Positions 36,809 to 47,600 of a DNA stretch of 64,000 nt are shown here, piece after piece. Under the pieces are notes generated by a model that was not told the origin of the DNA, searched no databases, and was given only the letters and a program-made list of their open reading frames with translations. Source of the stretch: Ananas comosus (taxonomy: Eukaryota; Streptophyta; Magnoliopsida; Poales; Bromeliaceae); assembly GCF_001540865.1 (NCBI RefSeq), contig NC_033630.1, positions 10,622,471 to 10,686,470 of the forward strand, in the 5' to 3' direction. Every line of letters begins with the position of its first letter. Within the stretch, counting starts at the first letter, position 1. The position numbers and the translations under genes are program-made.

Positions 36809-37062
36809 CTAGTTACGGAACCCCGCGCGTTGCGGCGGAAAGTCGATACAATAGTCAATTATTAAAATTATTAAAACTATTTTTAATATTATTCATTAAT
36901 ATTTTTAAATAATATTTATTTTCGTAGTGAGTATATTTAGAAACAGAGGTAAACGGAATCTCACGTGTTGCAACAGGAAGTCGATACAATAGCCAATTAT
37001 TAGAACTATTAATATTAATTTTAATATTACTTATTCATTAATAAATTTCCCCTTCTATAGAT
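36809..37062 (-). mobile_element. Small Helitron-like element, 3' end well defined
   Basis: On the minus strand CCGCCGCAACGCGCGGGG forms the GC hairpin, then comes CTAG (36809-36812), then T, the standard Helitron 3' end. A diverged second copy of the hairpin region lies at 36954-36985. The likely 5' end is TATCTATAGAAGGGG on the minus strand near 37060, but it is decayed. Confidence 0.5.
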
Positions 37063-37740
37063 AATTGATTGAAAGGAGATGGTATGAGACAATCAATGAN
37101 AGAAGGCGGAGAGGACGAAAGGACGGCGAGGGGGGCAACGCCGCGTCGTACGGGAGGATGCGACGGCGTTCCCGAGGGAGGACAGCGTTGGCGTCGCGGC
37201 TACGAAACGGAGGAGAGGACGGAGGGTGAGCGGGGGACGGTAAGGCCACGCCGTTCGGACAAGGAAAAATCAGAGCGAGGGGGGTGGTGGGGAGGGGGGT
37301 GCGCCGCCGTACGGGAGGGCGGAGAGCGCAAAACGCGGAGAGGGCTCGAAACGTATCGCCCTTTCATAAGCTTATATTGATTCCTCGTGCCCAACACTGT
37401 CTAAAAGAATTTCTCGTTACAATATTGAAACTCTAAATATTGGCACTGCAATGTGACGTGCGCGCGTCGTGGCCCATGACGAGACATTAATTAGTCCCTT
37501 CACGGGTCTACGTTGAGAAAGCGTTGGTTTGATTGAAAATGTGAACATACATTGCATTACAAGTTACATATCCCACTTTTGGGACATTGTGATTGCATGC
37601 GCTACTCAACCATCACATCTTCCTCGAAAATTGCACCAAAATGAATGAAGCTTTTAAGTTAGGGTGTGTCTGCATCGGTGTGGCTAACTTATGCGAGATT
37701 TTTTTTTTTTTCTTTTTCCTATGTTTGGTTGTTCCCTTAA
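37063..37740. other. GC-rich block and spacer
   Basis: 37095-37350 is rich in G and purines on the plus strand, broken by an N at 37100. Open frames on both strands are low complexity and match no family. The rest is plain spacer. Confidence 0.35.
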
Positions 37741-38342
37741 TTGAAAAAAGGCCAATTTACATAAAAAATTCACTTATTTTAGGCTTTTGCAAAATCGGGC
37801 CATCTTTTTCGTTTTTACAGATTCGATCCACTTTTTCAACAAACTGACCAAAATGCTCTTATACTTTTTTCTCTTTCTTCTTTTTTTTTTTGTCGTTCTT
37901 TTTTCCTTTCTCTTCCCAGAGAGCGACAGAGGCGGAAACGCCACCCTTGCCCCGGCGACGTCGCCTTCGTCCGCTCCGGCGACGTCGCCGGCAACGAGCC
38001 CCTCTCCCCTGCCTCGACCCAAATCCTCCGACTCTGCTGAGGCCGCGCCGCCATCCTCTTTTTTTTTCTCTCTTTCTTCTCTTCTTCTTCTTCTTTTTCT
38101 TCTTTCTCCTGCAGGAACAGTTTTCTTTTTTTTTTTTTGTTTTACTCTTTCTTTTTTTTCTTCTTCCTGCGGGAGAAGCTTCCTTCTCTTTTTTTTTTCC
38201 CTCTTTTTCTTCTTCTTCTTCTTCTTCCTCATGTACACCAAGTTTTGCCACCCCGCAACCAACCTCTTTGCCTCCACCGCACCAGCCTCGCGCGGCTCCG
38301 CGGCACCCCGCGCCTACCCCCAACACTGCTCCGCCGCCGCAC

Positions 38343-38515
38343 CGTGCACCGTTAATGATGTAATTACGCTATTACACCATTAATGGTGTAATGGTGTAAT
38401 TTCACCATTAATGGTGTAACCATTGCACCATTAATGGTGTAATTACGCCATTACACCATTAATGGTGTAGGTGTAATGGTTAATAGTGTAATGGTGCACC
38501 ATTACACCATTACGA
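38343..38515. repeat. Left palindrome array inside the Pack-MULE
   Basis: The perfect 14-bp palindrome CACCATTAATGGTG occurs four times (near 38374, 38403, 38426, 38454) with one decayed copy at 38348. They are spaced 23-29 bp apart and joined by 'taattacgccattaca' or similar. The block ends ACCATTACGACGAAAAAGAA and is the inverted partner of 39345-39510. Confidence 0.9.
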
Positions 38516-38673
38516 CGAAAAAGAAGCAGCCGCAGCGCGCCCGCGTGCCTGCTCGCCGCCGCTGCGTGCACCGGCCCGCCGCACCGGCCCTGCCGCCGCC
38601 TCCGCCCTCCTCATCGCGTACGCGCCCCTCGCCGACCCTACGTTCACCCCGCAGGCCCAAGAGGCCGTGGACG

Positions 38674-38745
38674 ACCGTGGACGAGCGCGGTCCACGCGAG
38701 CAGGTCCCTCACGGGCATTTTGTCGAACACCTTGCGGGCTAGAAC
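38674..38745 (-). pseudogene. PPR-gene fragment captured in the Pack-MULE
   Basis: 24 codons on the minus strand read VLARKVFDKMPVRD then LLAWTALVHG. ARKVFDKMP..RD..(S/A)WTAL is the hallmark of plant PLS-class pentatricopeptide repeat proteins, which bind organelle RNA. The frame leaves PPR-like sequence on both sides, so only one repeat survives. It is not functional alone. The motif is seen directly; origin by capture is inference from its position between MULE ends. Confidence 0.7.
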
Positions 38746-38755
38746 AAACAGAGGA

Positions 38756-39240
38756 CTAAACAAACAGAGGACTAAACAGAGGACTCTCTCTCTCTCTCTC
38801 TCGCCTCCTCTGGTGGAGCTCGTCGAGGTGGAGATAGAGGGCTCGCCGTCGGTCGTGGCGGCGAAGAGGAGGGCGGTGGGCGGAGAGCGCGCGGCGGCGG
38901 GGAGCTGCGCGCGGGGGCACGCGGGCGCACGCTGCGGCGCGCGGGCACGCTTCGGCGCGCAGGGGCGCCGACGCACGCTGCGGAGAGCGGGGCCGCGGGC
39001 GCGCGGGGCCGCGGGAGAGCCAGCGGAGGCGGCGCGCGGGCGCACGCGGTGCGGGGGCACGCTTCTCGCGGGCGCGCTCGGCGCACGCGGCGCGGGGGCA
39101 CGCTTTGCGCAGGCGCTCATGGCGCATGCGGCGCGCGGGCGAGGACAGGGGCCACGACTCGCTGTCGTAGGCGTCGACGTAGTTGAGGCGCTTCCACGCC
39201 CAGCGCGAGCACCCCACTCACACCACGCACTCTAACCCAC
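38756..39240. other. Very GC-rich core of the Pack-MULE
   Basis: A (CT)n run at about 38783-38802 is followed by imperfect repeats of 'gcgcgcgggggcacgc'. Frames are open on both strands because of composition. A minus-strand stretch near 39120-39200 (WKRLNYVDAYDSESWPL) could be another captured exon, but no family is recognised. Confidence 0.45.
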
Positions 39241-39344
39241 CCACCACAGACATCGTCGACGACGACGACGACGACGATGGTGGAGACGAAGATGGAGAAG
39301 ACGAAGATGGTGGAGACGACGATGGTGGAGACGACGACGACGCG

Positions 39345-39510
39345 GACGCGCTGTGGCTGCTTCTTCTTCGTCGTAATGGTGTAATGGTGCACCATTACAC
39401 CATTAATGGTGTAATTACACCATTAATGGTGCAATGGTTACACCATTAATGGTGTAATTTCACCATTAATGGTGTAATGGTGCACCATTACACCATTAAT
39501 GGTGTAATGG
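39345..39510. repeat. Right palindrome array inside the Pack-MULE
   Basis: Five copies of CACCATTAATGGTG (near 39398, 39418, 39440, 39460, 39490). It starts TTCTTCTTCGTCGTAATGGT, the inverted form of the inner edge of the left array. A GAC/GAT trinucleotide tract lies just before it (39253-39340). Confidence 0.9.
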
Positions 39511-39648
39511 GCGCGACAGCGAAGAGCCGGGCCAGAGGGAGAAGGCGCCCTCGTCGCACATGGTGCGGGCGACGCAGTCGGCGAAGCTGCGGAAGCGGCG
39601 GCGGTAGCCGAGGAGCGCGACGTTCACCTCCTGCGTCTGGAGCAGCAC
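39508..39648 (-). pseudogene. Adenine-nucleotide carrier gene fragment captured in the Pack-MULE
   Basis: 47 codons on the minus strand read VLLQTQEVNVALLGYRRRF, then FADCVARTMCDEGAFSLWPG. Mitochondrial carrier family members have LLLQ(T/N)Q..., a matrix loop, then DC..RT..(D/E)EG..SLWRGN. The QTQE and loop pattern most resembles plant plasma-membrane ADP/ATP carrier-like proteins (PM-ANT1 type), as I recall the family. The R of SLWRGN is replaced by P and the sequence ends at the palindrome array. It is a fragment of one exon, without transmembrane segments, and cannot act as a carrier. Confidence 0.7.
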
Positions 39649-39892
39649 GCTTTATTCTCCCCATTTTGTTTTTCCATCTTTTTTTTTTTGTTTTTCTCCC
39701 CATTTTTTCTTTCTCTCATCATCATCATCATCTTCTTGGGTGTTTTTTTTTTTAATTTTAATTTTTTTATTTTAAAAGTTTCTCTGAGGGGGGCGAGCGT
39801 CAAGAAGATCACGCGCGACGTCCTCCTCCAGAAGGTCTCCCACGAGCGTGGAGGACGGTGGCGGCGGAGGAGGAGCCGGCGGCGTGGCCGCG

Positions 39893-39973
39893 GCGCCGGT
39901 GCGGGCCAGCTCGGCGGCGGCATCGCGGAGGCGGTCGACGCTGTCGGCCATGTTCTCGAGGCAATCGCGGACG
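39893..39973 (-). pseudogene. Pectinesterase-inhibitor-like gene fragment captured in the Pack-MULE
   Basis: On the minus strand VRDCLENMADSVDRLRDAAAE follows a Pro/Arg/Ser-rich run; only the pattern (A/V)L.DC.E...D(A/S)VD.L is diagnostic. This is the third-helix region of the plant invertase/pectin methylesterase inhibitor domain, with its conserved cysteine. The frame continues downstream (STLVGDLLEED) without the expected end of the domain. It is a short fragment. Other helical proteins could give a similar pattern, so the call is moderate. Confidence 0.55.
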
Positions 39974-40628
39974 GGGCCAGAGCCGGAGCCGGAGCGGGGG
40001 GGACGGCGGCGAGGCGGGCGACGGCGGCGAGACCGGAAGTCGCCGTGGCGCGCCTCATGCTCTTACAGGAAGAAGAAGAAGAAGAAGAAGAGGGGAAAAA
40101 AAAAGGTGCTCGAGCAGGAGGAAGAAGAAGCAGGAAAAGAAAAAGAGAAGAAAAAATTGCTCCGCCTGGCCTTCGCTTTTTTTTTTCCGGCGAAAAAAAA
40201 ATTAAAAGAACGAGAGAACGAAGATGAGAGAGAAAGAGGAAAGAGAAAAAGTAATAAGGGTATTTTGGTCAGTTTGCTGAAAAAGCGGACCGAATCTGCA
40301 AAAACGAAAAAGATGGCCCGATTTTGCAAAAGCCCAAAATAAGTGAATTTTTTATGCAAATTGGCCTTGAAAAAATATTTGGGATTGAAAAAATATTTTA
40401 TAAATTTCTGAAAAAATATAGAATCGCCTAATTGAAAAAATATTTTATAAATTTCTAGAAAAATTTGGGATTTTCTTTTCTGCTTAAAAATTGAAAACGA
40501 AAACCCAAAGCCGAAAGCATGCAGCTCTTGGTGCATGCACGGTCCATGAGGTCCACTTTACCTCATGGGCCGCGTGGGATGGAGTTCATGGTGATCCAAC
40601 GTCGACTCCTCTCTCACTTATATATATA

Positions 40629-40851
40629 GTTCAGATGGGATACTATCGATAGCACCAAGAATTTGGTGCTATCGAGTTTTTCACCGTTAGATTTAACCTT
40701 TTGATTATTTATATCCGTTAGATTATACTATTCAACCAACCACCCACTTAACCCTAGGGGGCCCACATCATCCTAACCGTATATCTCTTAATCCAATGGC
40801 TAAAAATCTACAAGCACCAAAAACTTGGTACTTTTAAAAGTATAGGAGCTC
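40629..40851. mobile_element. MITE with in-end hairpins, uninterrupted copy
   Basis: The left end has the hairpin AGCACCAAGAATTTGGTGCT and the right end AGCACCAAAAACTTGGTACT, then CTTTTAAAAGTATAGGAGCTC. The middle carries 'ccaaccacccacttaaccct', collinear with the split copy at 26925-28910. It is embedded in TA-rich sequence. Confidence 0.75.
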
Positions 40852-40854
40852 GAA

Positions 40855-41900
40855 TATATATATATATATAATATATATATATATATATAATATATATATA
40901 TAAATATAAATAATATTTGTAGTATTATAATTATTATATATCAATAATATATAATATATAAAATTAGATAAAATATATTTATTAAATATTTCCCTTTTTT
41001 TTTCCTACGAACCAAACAGTACAGAGCGTAAAATTTATTTTTCTCTAACAATTTTTTTTACCAAATTTTTTTTAGTTTTATGGTGGAATTAAACACACCT
41101 TTACTGAAAGCTTTGATATTTACATATAATAATATTTTTACTAAATTATACATTAAATTATTTTTAAAATAATTGAAATTTTGAATTAAAATTTAAAATT
41201 TGTACAAAATTTACAATTTGAATTTCTAAAGCTAAATATAAATTTTCAATTTCAAATTTAAAATCTAAATTTAAAATTTGACATTTGAAATTTACAATTT
41301 AAGAATTTTAAATTAAAAATTTATAATTTAAATTTGAAATATAAAATTTAAAATTTATAAATTAAAATTAAAAATTAAAAATTTGATAATTTAAAATTAA
41401 AAAAATAAAATTTAAAATTTAAAACTAAAATTAAAATTAAAAATTTAAAAATTTAAAAATCTAAAATTTAAATTTTGAATTTAAAAAATTGAAATTGGTA
41501 ATTTCAAAAATTAAATGTTTTAATTTTAAATTTTTTATTCTTAAATTTCAAAATTCAAATTTTATCTTGAATTTGAAATTTGATATTTAAAGTTTTGAAT
41601 TTGAAATTTTAAAATTTGCTATTTCAAATTTAAATTTAAATTTTGTGTATTAATTTTAAATTTTTTATTCTTAAATTTCAAAATTTAAATTTTATCTTGA
41701 ATTTGAAATTTGATATTTAAAGTTTTGAATTTGAAAATTTAAAATTTACTATTTCAAATTTAAATTTAAAATTTAAATTTAATATCTAAATTTTAAATTT
41801 TAAATTCTAAATGCTAGAATTTAAAAATTCAAAAATAAATTGAAAAATTAAATTAAACAATAAATTTAAATTTCAATTTTGAGTCGAAAATTAAAATACG
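40855..41900. repeat. Low-complexity A/T region
   Basis: A (TA)n tract at 40855-40905, then about 900 bp built almost only from AAATTTAAAATTT-like words, with some local duplications (for example 41520-41600 and 41650-41720). No coding potential. Confidence 0.85.
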
Positions 41901-43685
41901 AACATAAAGTTTGAGTTGAAAATTAGAATTAGGATTCATGAAATAGGCTTTTGCTGCTTTTGTTTTTCGGTCTCGAAAATTCCAAAAATAGTTCTAAAAA
42001 TTAGAATTAGATTTTCAAAATAAAATTGTCAAATGTTCTATTAAGTCAAAAATCACTTTTGAGTACAAAATCACTTTTCAAAAATTATACCAAACACCCC
42101 CTATATATTAGAGCTGTCTGCATTAATTTGATATTAGTGCTTCAAAATTTTATTTTTGTCCTTCATCTTCTTGAATAGAGCATCCTATGGGTCTCACGTG
42201 GGAGCCCACTTTTAAGTTTTTTATATGTAAGGTTACTCAAAACTAAAAATTAGTTGTTGCATCTTTTATACTCCATAATTCTCAAGCTAGTTGCTTGAAA
42301 GATAATGCGAGTGATGCTTTCCACAAAGCACACACGCATACGGCACGAGCACGAGCACGAGTCGACCCGGGCAGCGGCACGTAGGTCTCGGCTACTCAGT
42401 TCGAGTTTGCACCACCCTGAAAATGCACATGACGGGACGAACAATGGTTGTTATATCGCTAGTAGTGATTACCGGAACCTCACACGTGGAGGAACAATCT
42501 CGTTTTTAGAACAGTGCTTAGCGCGCTTCGATTCATAAGTCTCATCTGATTTTTCATCCTTACAATATTTAGTTATTAATTCTTGCATGTATTTTAAAAA
42601 CGCTTGTTTAACTTTAAACTTTATGTTTTAAAATATTTAAAAAGAATATAAATTTTACTAATTAAATTAGAGAGAATTTTTCTAACAAGAGCCACATAAG
42701 TCGAAAATTATGGCACATTAATTTGTTGAAATTTATGCTATCCAAATGCTTAAATCTCTATGTTTGGATATTTTAGATATGACAATTCTTTATTCTAGTT
42801 AATTAATTATTTAATTATTATTTAATGTGGGATAGAAACATGTGAGCTCCTAATAACGTCTCTCTTTCGTTCTATGTTCAACCCAATTGTCTACCTCCAA
42901 GTGTTGACCGATCTAATCTCAGCTTTCCTCCAACACACGCCAACAAATTATTCTCTACTGGTGTTGGGCCCATACTTCGCGACGAGTAGATAATATTTTA
43001 AATAATCAACATATATAATACTATAAGACTATAAATTAAAAATCTTATAACAAAAAAAAAAACAAAAAAAATCCATATATATATATATATATATCCTTTT
43101 ATATAATATTATAAAAACTATTTTTTTTATTTGTATTTTTTAACTTTCAATATTTATAGAGTTAAAATATTCTAATAACTTCACTTACAAATTCAATCAA
43201 ATTTGTTAGTTTTAGTAGCTATTTTATAAATAAATTTTTTAATTAAAAAGTTAAAATTGGAGAATTTAATCTAAATTGCCAAATACATCAGGTTGTTTTT
43301 ACCTTATTAAATCGATTGAAAAAGAATAAGTTATTATATGCACCTAGTTTATATTAACACACCATACACCGCAACTTATATTAGAGAACGAATTTCTAAT
43401 ATCAAAATTTAATTACATATGTCTGATCTAAAAAGTCTAATAGTTTAAATATGTTTACTGAATTAAATTTTAAAATCTCTATTAAAGATTTAAGTATGTG
43501 GTGGATATAAATATATACACCCGGTGTAAAGAATGCTTAATAGAGTGCACTCATAATTTTAAGAAAGAGAGCAAAAATCATTGCTTGCATCTGATGTATA
43601 CTAATATTTCATACACCGTAAAAGTATATTAGATGATTGATAGAATATCCGATAATTTGTATTGTGAAATAAAATATGATATTGG
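41901..43685. other. Unassigned AT-rich stretch
   Basis: Overlapping frames on both strands at 42250-42538 show no domain. A (CGAGCA)n-like short run lies near 42346. A TA microsatellite is at about 43076-43094. Confidence 0.4.
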
Positions 43686-44226
43686 AGTACATCTCTTGTG
43701 CTTTTGAAAGTACGGAGGCCACCGTTCTTGTAAGTTATTTCCAGTAATAGGACATCCGATTTAACGATCGGCTCTTTTAGGCATAACTTACGCTATTGAA
43801 ACTATTTAGATACCAAATTTTATAATTTTACAACATCATTTACCACGTGATCAAAATGTCTCAAAAATAACTATTTTAATGAACGATGTGGCACGTTTTA
43901 AAGTTAGATAGTGTAGAACAATCCAAATTAGATAAAAGTTTAATAAAAAATTTTACTTAATATCAATAGCAATATCAATGTTTTTAATTTAAAATTTGAG
44001 TCTTTTATCACTATTTTTTATGAAATTTTTATTTTCAATATTTTTTTAGGCTACTTGTTTACTAGGTAAATAAAGTCAAAAAATTATAAAATTTAATTTC
44101 TAGATAGTTCAAATAGCGTAGATCATGTCTAACAGAACTGATCAGCGAATCGGTTGTCCCATCATCGAAAATAACTTACGAGCATAAAGGCCTCCGAGCT
44201 TTTGAAAATATAGGATCTTAGCTCTA
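43686..44226. mobile_element. Fold-back MITE with long inverted arms
   Basis: The left arm ('gcttttgaaagtacggaggc', 'cttgtaagttattt', 'gctattgaaactatttaga', 'ccaaattttataattttac') is matched by the inverted right arm to about 44215. Arms are about 170 bp and clearly diverged. The outer motif resembles the ACTTTTAAAAG ends of the MITEs at 31637 and 40629. No clear target duplication. Confidence 0.7.
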
Positions 44227-45405
44227 TAATATAGTATATATAATATAAAATATTTAAAAAATTTATTGTACTGTAAAAATTGATCTTTGATGCATATTTT
44301 ATATTCGATTTACGATGCAATGAATGCATCCAAAATTCCTATTACATATGTGGCAAGCTAATATTTGTTGCTGCCTTAAGGGTTCTTTGAAAAGCTCTTT
44401 TTCATAATTCCAAAGAGCAGTGGAGAAATTTTTATGCACCTAGTATATATTAATAAGTATATATATTAAATTATTAATAAAATATTTAATAATTAATATT
44501 TTAAAATAAAATATAATATATTATACGTAATATAAAATATTTAAATAATTTATTATACCATAGGAATTTATTTTGATGCACATTTTATAGTCAACTTAGG
44601 GCACAATATATAGGTGGATCCAAAACTTCAATAAGGTATGTGGTAAGTTCTCATTGGCTATTCCCTAAATTAAAGACACGGCTCTCTGAGAGGACATCTT
44701 TGTGATGTGATAAAATTGTCAATTATATTTTCTTTTATGCATATTTTATAGTCAATTTACAGCGCAAAAGGTGCCTCCAAAACTTCTATTAGCTATGTGG
44801 CAAGTTCTCATGTGCCTCTTTCAGAGAAAAAATTTTAGAATATACCGGGTATATTAATGATATGACGTCACAAACCAATCAAATAAATTCTTTTAAAGAT
44901 ATATGTCTCATCATAATTGTAAAAAAATATTTTTATTATATTTTTGTTTGAAAAAAAAATATAATTGACTTGTTATTGATGACGTGGTACAAGCGTGACA
45001 GTATAAAACTTCTCCTTTAAGAGGCCATCTTTGTGATGTGATAGAGCTGTGAATATATATTTTGTAACCCACACATTCGAGCTAGCCCACGTGCCTAACC
45101 AGCGTTTCCCAGCCCAAATATATAGTCCTAATTTATAAAGACCTACTAGCTAGGTCTTATCAAGTGCGCACCAGATGACTCCACCTCTACAAACTGGTCA
45201 TATTATCTATTATAGTGCTACACAGTTTGGCAAATTATCAAGGATCTTAAGACCATTGACCTTATTTTTGCACCTTATTTTTGCTAATCCTTAATAAGAA
45301 ATTCCACCCCAACTGAAGGCTTTTATAAGCTAAAGAATGTGACATATTTGTTTAACTTATCTAACCCGAAAATTTAAGCTTGAGGGTTTAGACCTATTGA
45401 TATAT
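44227..45405. other. Unassigned AT-rich stretch
   Basis: Contains diverged direct repeats ('gcatattttatagtcaattt', 'aatatgtggcaagttctcat' types, near 44290-44370, 44570-44660, 44730-44810) but no gene and no element borders. Confidence 0.45.
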
Positions 45406-45414
45406 TTTAATCAT

Positions 45415-45837
45415 TGGCTAATTTCATACAGATTCCTGCAAATATAGTGAATTGTAAATATATTTTTTATGAAGTTCAACTTTTATATGTTGTCCCTGTA
45501 AAAATCTTAATATTTTCAAATATATTCCTACTGTTAGACTCCGTTAGAAAACTTTAGTTAACCATACATAGGTTAAATGCTTAATTTTGGTTAATTTTTT
45601 AGATAGCTTGATATTTTTATCTCTCTTATATTATACTGTTGTGGCTTTTGGAGGAAGATATTTATGATGGCAAAATTAACATTTCTCTTAAAATATAAAC
45701 AGTTCTATAACGGTAACAAACAAGAGAGACACATTTGAAAATATTAGAACTTTTGTAGAAACAACATATGAAAGTTGAACTTTGTAAAGACATATTTGCA
45801 ATTCACTAAATTTGCAAGGACTAAATGCATTTAACCC
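45415..45837. mobile_element. Mutator-like MITE, 423 bp, with 9-bp target duplication
   Basis: Inverted arms of about 130 bp: the left includes TAGTGAATTGTAAATATAT and GAAGTTCAACTTTTATATGT, and the right carries their counterparts. TTTAATCAT flanks both sides (45406-45414 and 45838-45846). No transposase. Confidence 0.85.
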
Positions 45838-45846
45838 TTTAATCAT

Positions 45847-46162
45847 TAAGGTGTTATTTTATGTGGTGCAATATATTCTCATGTGTCAAATTCTAATAGT
45901 TTTTGAGAAAGAAGAATTTTGAATTTGTAGCTTATATAGTTGATTTGAGTTGAGAAGCTAATTTGACTTTCCTCAATAGAACCTACTTTAACTTTCTCTT
46001 GTAAAAATATTTGAAATTTTCTTTACTAGCATTAAGTGCTAGCTCCTCTAATTCATGGCCTCTTGTTAGATTAACACCAAATTGTTAGAAACTATATATG
46101 ATAACTTTCATATAAAATTTATTTTAAGGATAATTTTGTTTTGAGGTTAAAGAGATGAAATA
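45847..46162. other. Unassigned AT-rich spacer
   Basis: No gene or repeat recognised. Confidence 0.4.
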
Positions 46163-46332
46163 TGTGACACCCTAAACACCTCACATTAGATGAGAATGAA
46201 ATTATGATTGAATATATAAGAGACTATAGATACTAGTAATAATAACTGGACTTAAACATTTTGGGCCGGTGGTTTCGGCCCAATAAGTTATTATTACTAG
46301 CAGGTCGGGTCGTTACATTTAGTATCAGAGCC
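46163..46332 (+). mobile_element. Short LTR (154 bp) with primer-binding site
   Basis: It begins TGTGACACCC at 46163 and ends GGTCGTTACA at 46316. Shortly after comes TAGTATCAGAGCC (46320-46332), one base from the tRNA-Met-type site TGGTATCAGAGCC. The LTR includes the inverted pair 'aataataact..agttattatt'. The sequence after the site (CAATCACTTAGC) is shared with the Cassandra-like element at 47453. LTR length fits a TRIM-type element. No second LTR found. Confidence 0.6.
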
Positions 46333-46424
46333 AATCACTTAGCTAAACCAGAGTCGAAATGACAAAACTAGCGAGACAAATCTAGCGTTGCCTAGTGATT
46401 AACATCGCCTGATGATACCGACCG

Positions 46425-46591
46425 TCCCTAGAGCAAGTGGCAAAGGGTTTGGTGGTTGGTACTCGAGACCCAAGTTCGAATGCTAATTGATTCACATTTC
46501 TAGCTAAGTTTATTTTTAAATAAAATAAACGAAGCGGGTAGCGTGCTACTTATCTCTCAATAAAAAAAAAAAAAAAAAAAAAAAAAAACAA
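46425..46591 (+). mobile_element. SINE with pol III boxes and A tail
   Basis: TGGCAAAGGGTTTGGTGG fits a tRNA-like box A and AGTTCGAATGC a box B. Then come the family-specific 3' text 'gaagcgggtagcgtgctac' and 28 A residues, ending at a single N (46592). It is the most complete of the three copies in the window. Target duplication not defined because of the N. Confidence 0.75.
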
Positions 46592-46592
46592 N

Positions 46593-47290
46593 CCTAAATG
46601 GGTGGATGAAATTGTGAAGATAAATTTTAATTTCCAGCAATATAAATTTGCTAATTTCAAATATTAGTTATAAAAAAAATAAAAAATAACAAGACTAGTG
46701 ATGATGAAATTGTAAGATTACAAGCCCATTTGGGTTGTAGGGCTAGCACTTCTCATTTGGTCATAAAACACTGTTTCATTTTCTTTATCCTCTTTTCTTA
46801 AACTCCAAAAATATCAAAATAATATTAAAAAATTCCAAATATTTATAGAAAAAATTTTAGAAATTGTGGAAAACCTACGGATTTCCTTGCAAAGGAAACG
46901 TTGAAAAATTTGTGGACTTACCTTGACGATGATACGTCGTATCTTTCGATATTACCGCCGCAAATGGAGCCGTGGATTGGTGGACAATCACCAAATCAAA
47001 CTACTCTCATTTCTAATTTTTTGAATCATCGCATCTTAATTACAGCACTGATATCAAATTATTAGGATTTTCTATCTTAATGTGATGCCTCAGTTTAATT
47101 TATAGGGGGGTCATCTATTATATTACTTCTCTAGTCCTAGTACGATTAACTTTTTTAAACATGTGGGTTAATCATCATCCAAAATACTATAACTTATGTA
47201 TAGGATTATTAATTTTATATTCTACATTTCTTCCTTCTTTAAATGCTGATGTTCTCGTGAGGCTTAAAAACACTCACAAATATTAGGCAA
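46593..47290. other. Unassigned stretch
   Basis: No gene supported. Confidence 0.4.
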
Positions 47291-47299
47291 TGTGAGGCT

Positions 47300-47600
47300 C
47301 GTCTCGCCAGTTTTAACCGATCTTGTGGGGAGCTGCGCGCGCTTCACCCACAACGACCGTCAGCTGTGAAGTCACACTCTGACTGCTATGTAACCTCAAC
47401 TCGATCGAAACTTATTTCACACTTTCGGCTAGTGATTGGTTCTGATATCAACTGTGACACCTCACTTTCGAGAGGCATCACCCATCCGAAAACTACTCTA
47501 ACCCTAGGACACTTACCATTTAACCTCTTAGACCTAGCAACTGCCTAAAATATTACACCCAAGTTAAGAGATTTATATATCACTATTATATCTTATATAT
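47300..47600 (-). mobile_element. Cassandra-like TRIM: LTR with 5S rRNA-like sequence and primer site
   Basis: On the minus strand the LTR ends GAGGTGTCACA (edge at 47453), two bases before TGATATCAGAACC (47450-47438), a variant tRNA-Met site. Within the LTR (47466-47545) the text GGTTAAATGG..GTGTCCTAGGG..AGAGTAGT..GGATGGGTGA follows the 3' half of plant 5S rRNA (GTTAAGCGTGCTTGGGCGAGAGTAGTACTAGGATGGGTGACC, given here only as the known family pattern in words: internal control region through the GGATGGGTGACC box). Cassandra elements are known to carry 5S sequence in their LTRs. The internal region extends left; the partner LTR was not found. Confidence 0.7.

Larger units (their letters stand above)
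37750..40366. mobile_element. Pack-MULE: 2.6-kb Mutator-like element with captured gene pieces
   Basis: Terminal inverted repeats of about 120 bp begin GGCCAATTTACATAAAAAAT on the left and, read inward from 40366, GGCCAATTTGCATAAAAAAT. TTGAAAAAA flanks both sides (37741-37749 and 40367-40375), a perfect 9-bp target duplication. No transposase is seen. The interior is GC-rich and holds minus-strand fragments resembling PPR, adenine-nucleotide carrier and pectinesterase-inhibitor genes, plus an inverted pair of palindrome arrays. This is the definition of a Pack-MULE. Long plus-strand and minus-strand open frames at 37774-38383 and 39624-40342 are low-complexity Phe/Ser- or Lys/Arg-rich artefacts of pyrimidine tracts. 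Confidence 0.92.

Noticed and set aside
37774..38383. Long open frames on both strands rich in Phe/Ser or Lys/Arg/Glu
   Set aside because: They arise from TTC/CTT-rich tracts inside the Pack-MULE, overlap on both strands and have no domain.
42305..42538. Short frame with HEHEHE-like repeats
   Set aside because: Comes from a CGAGCA micro-repeat; no domain.
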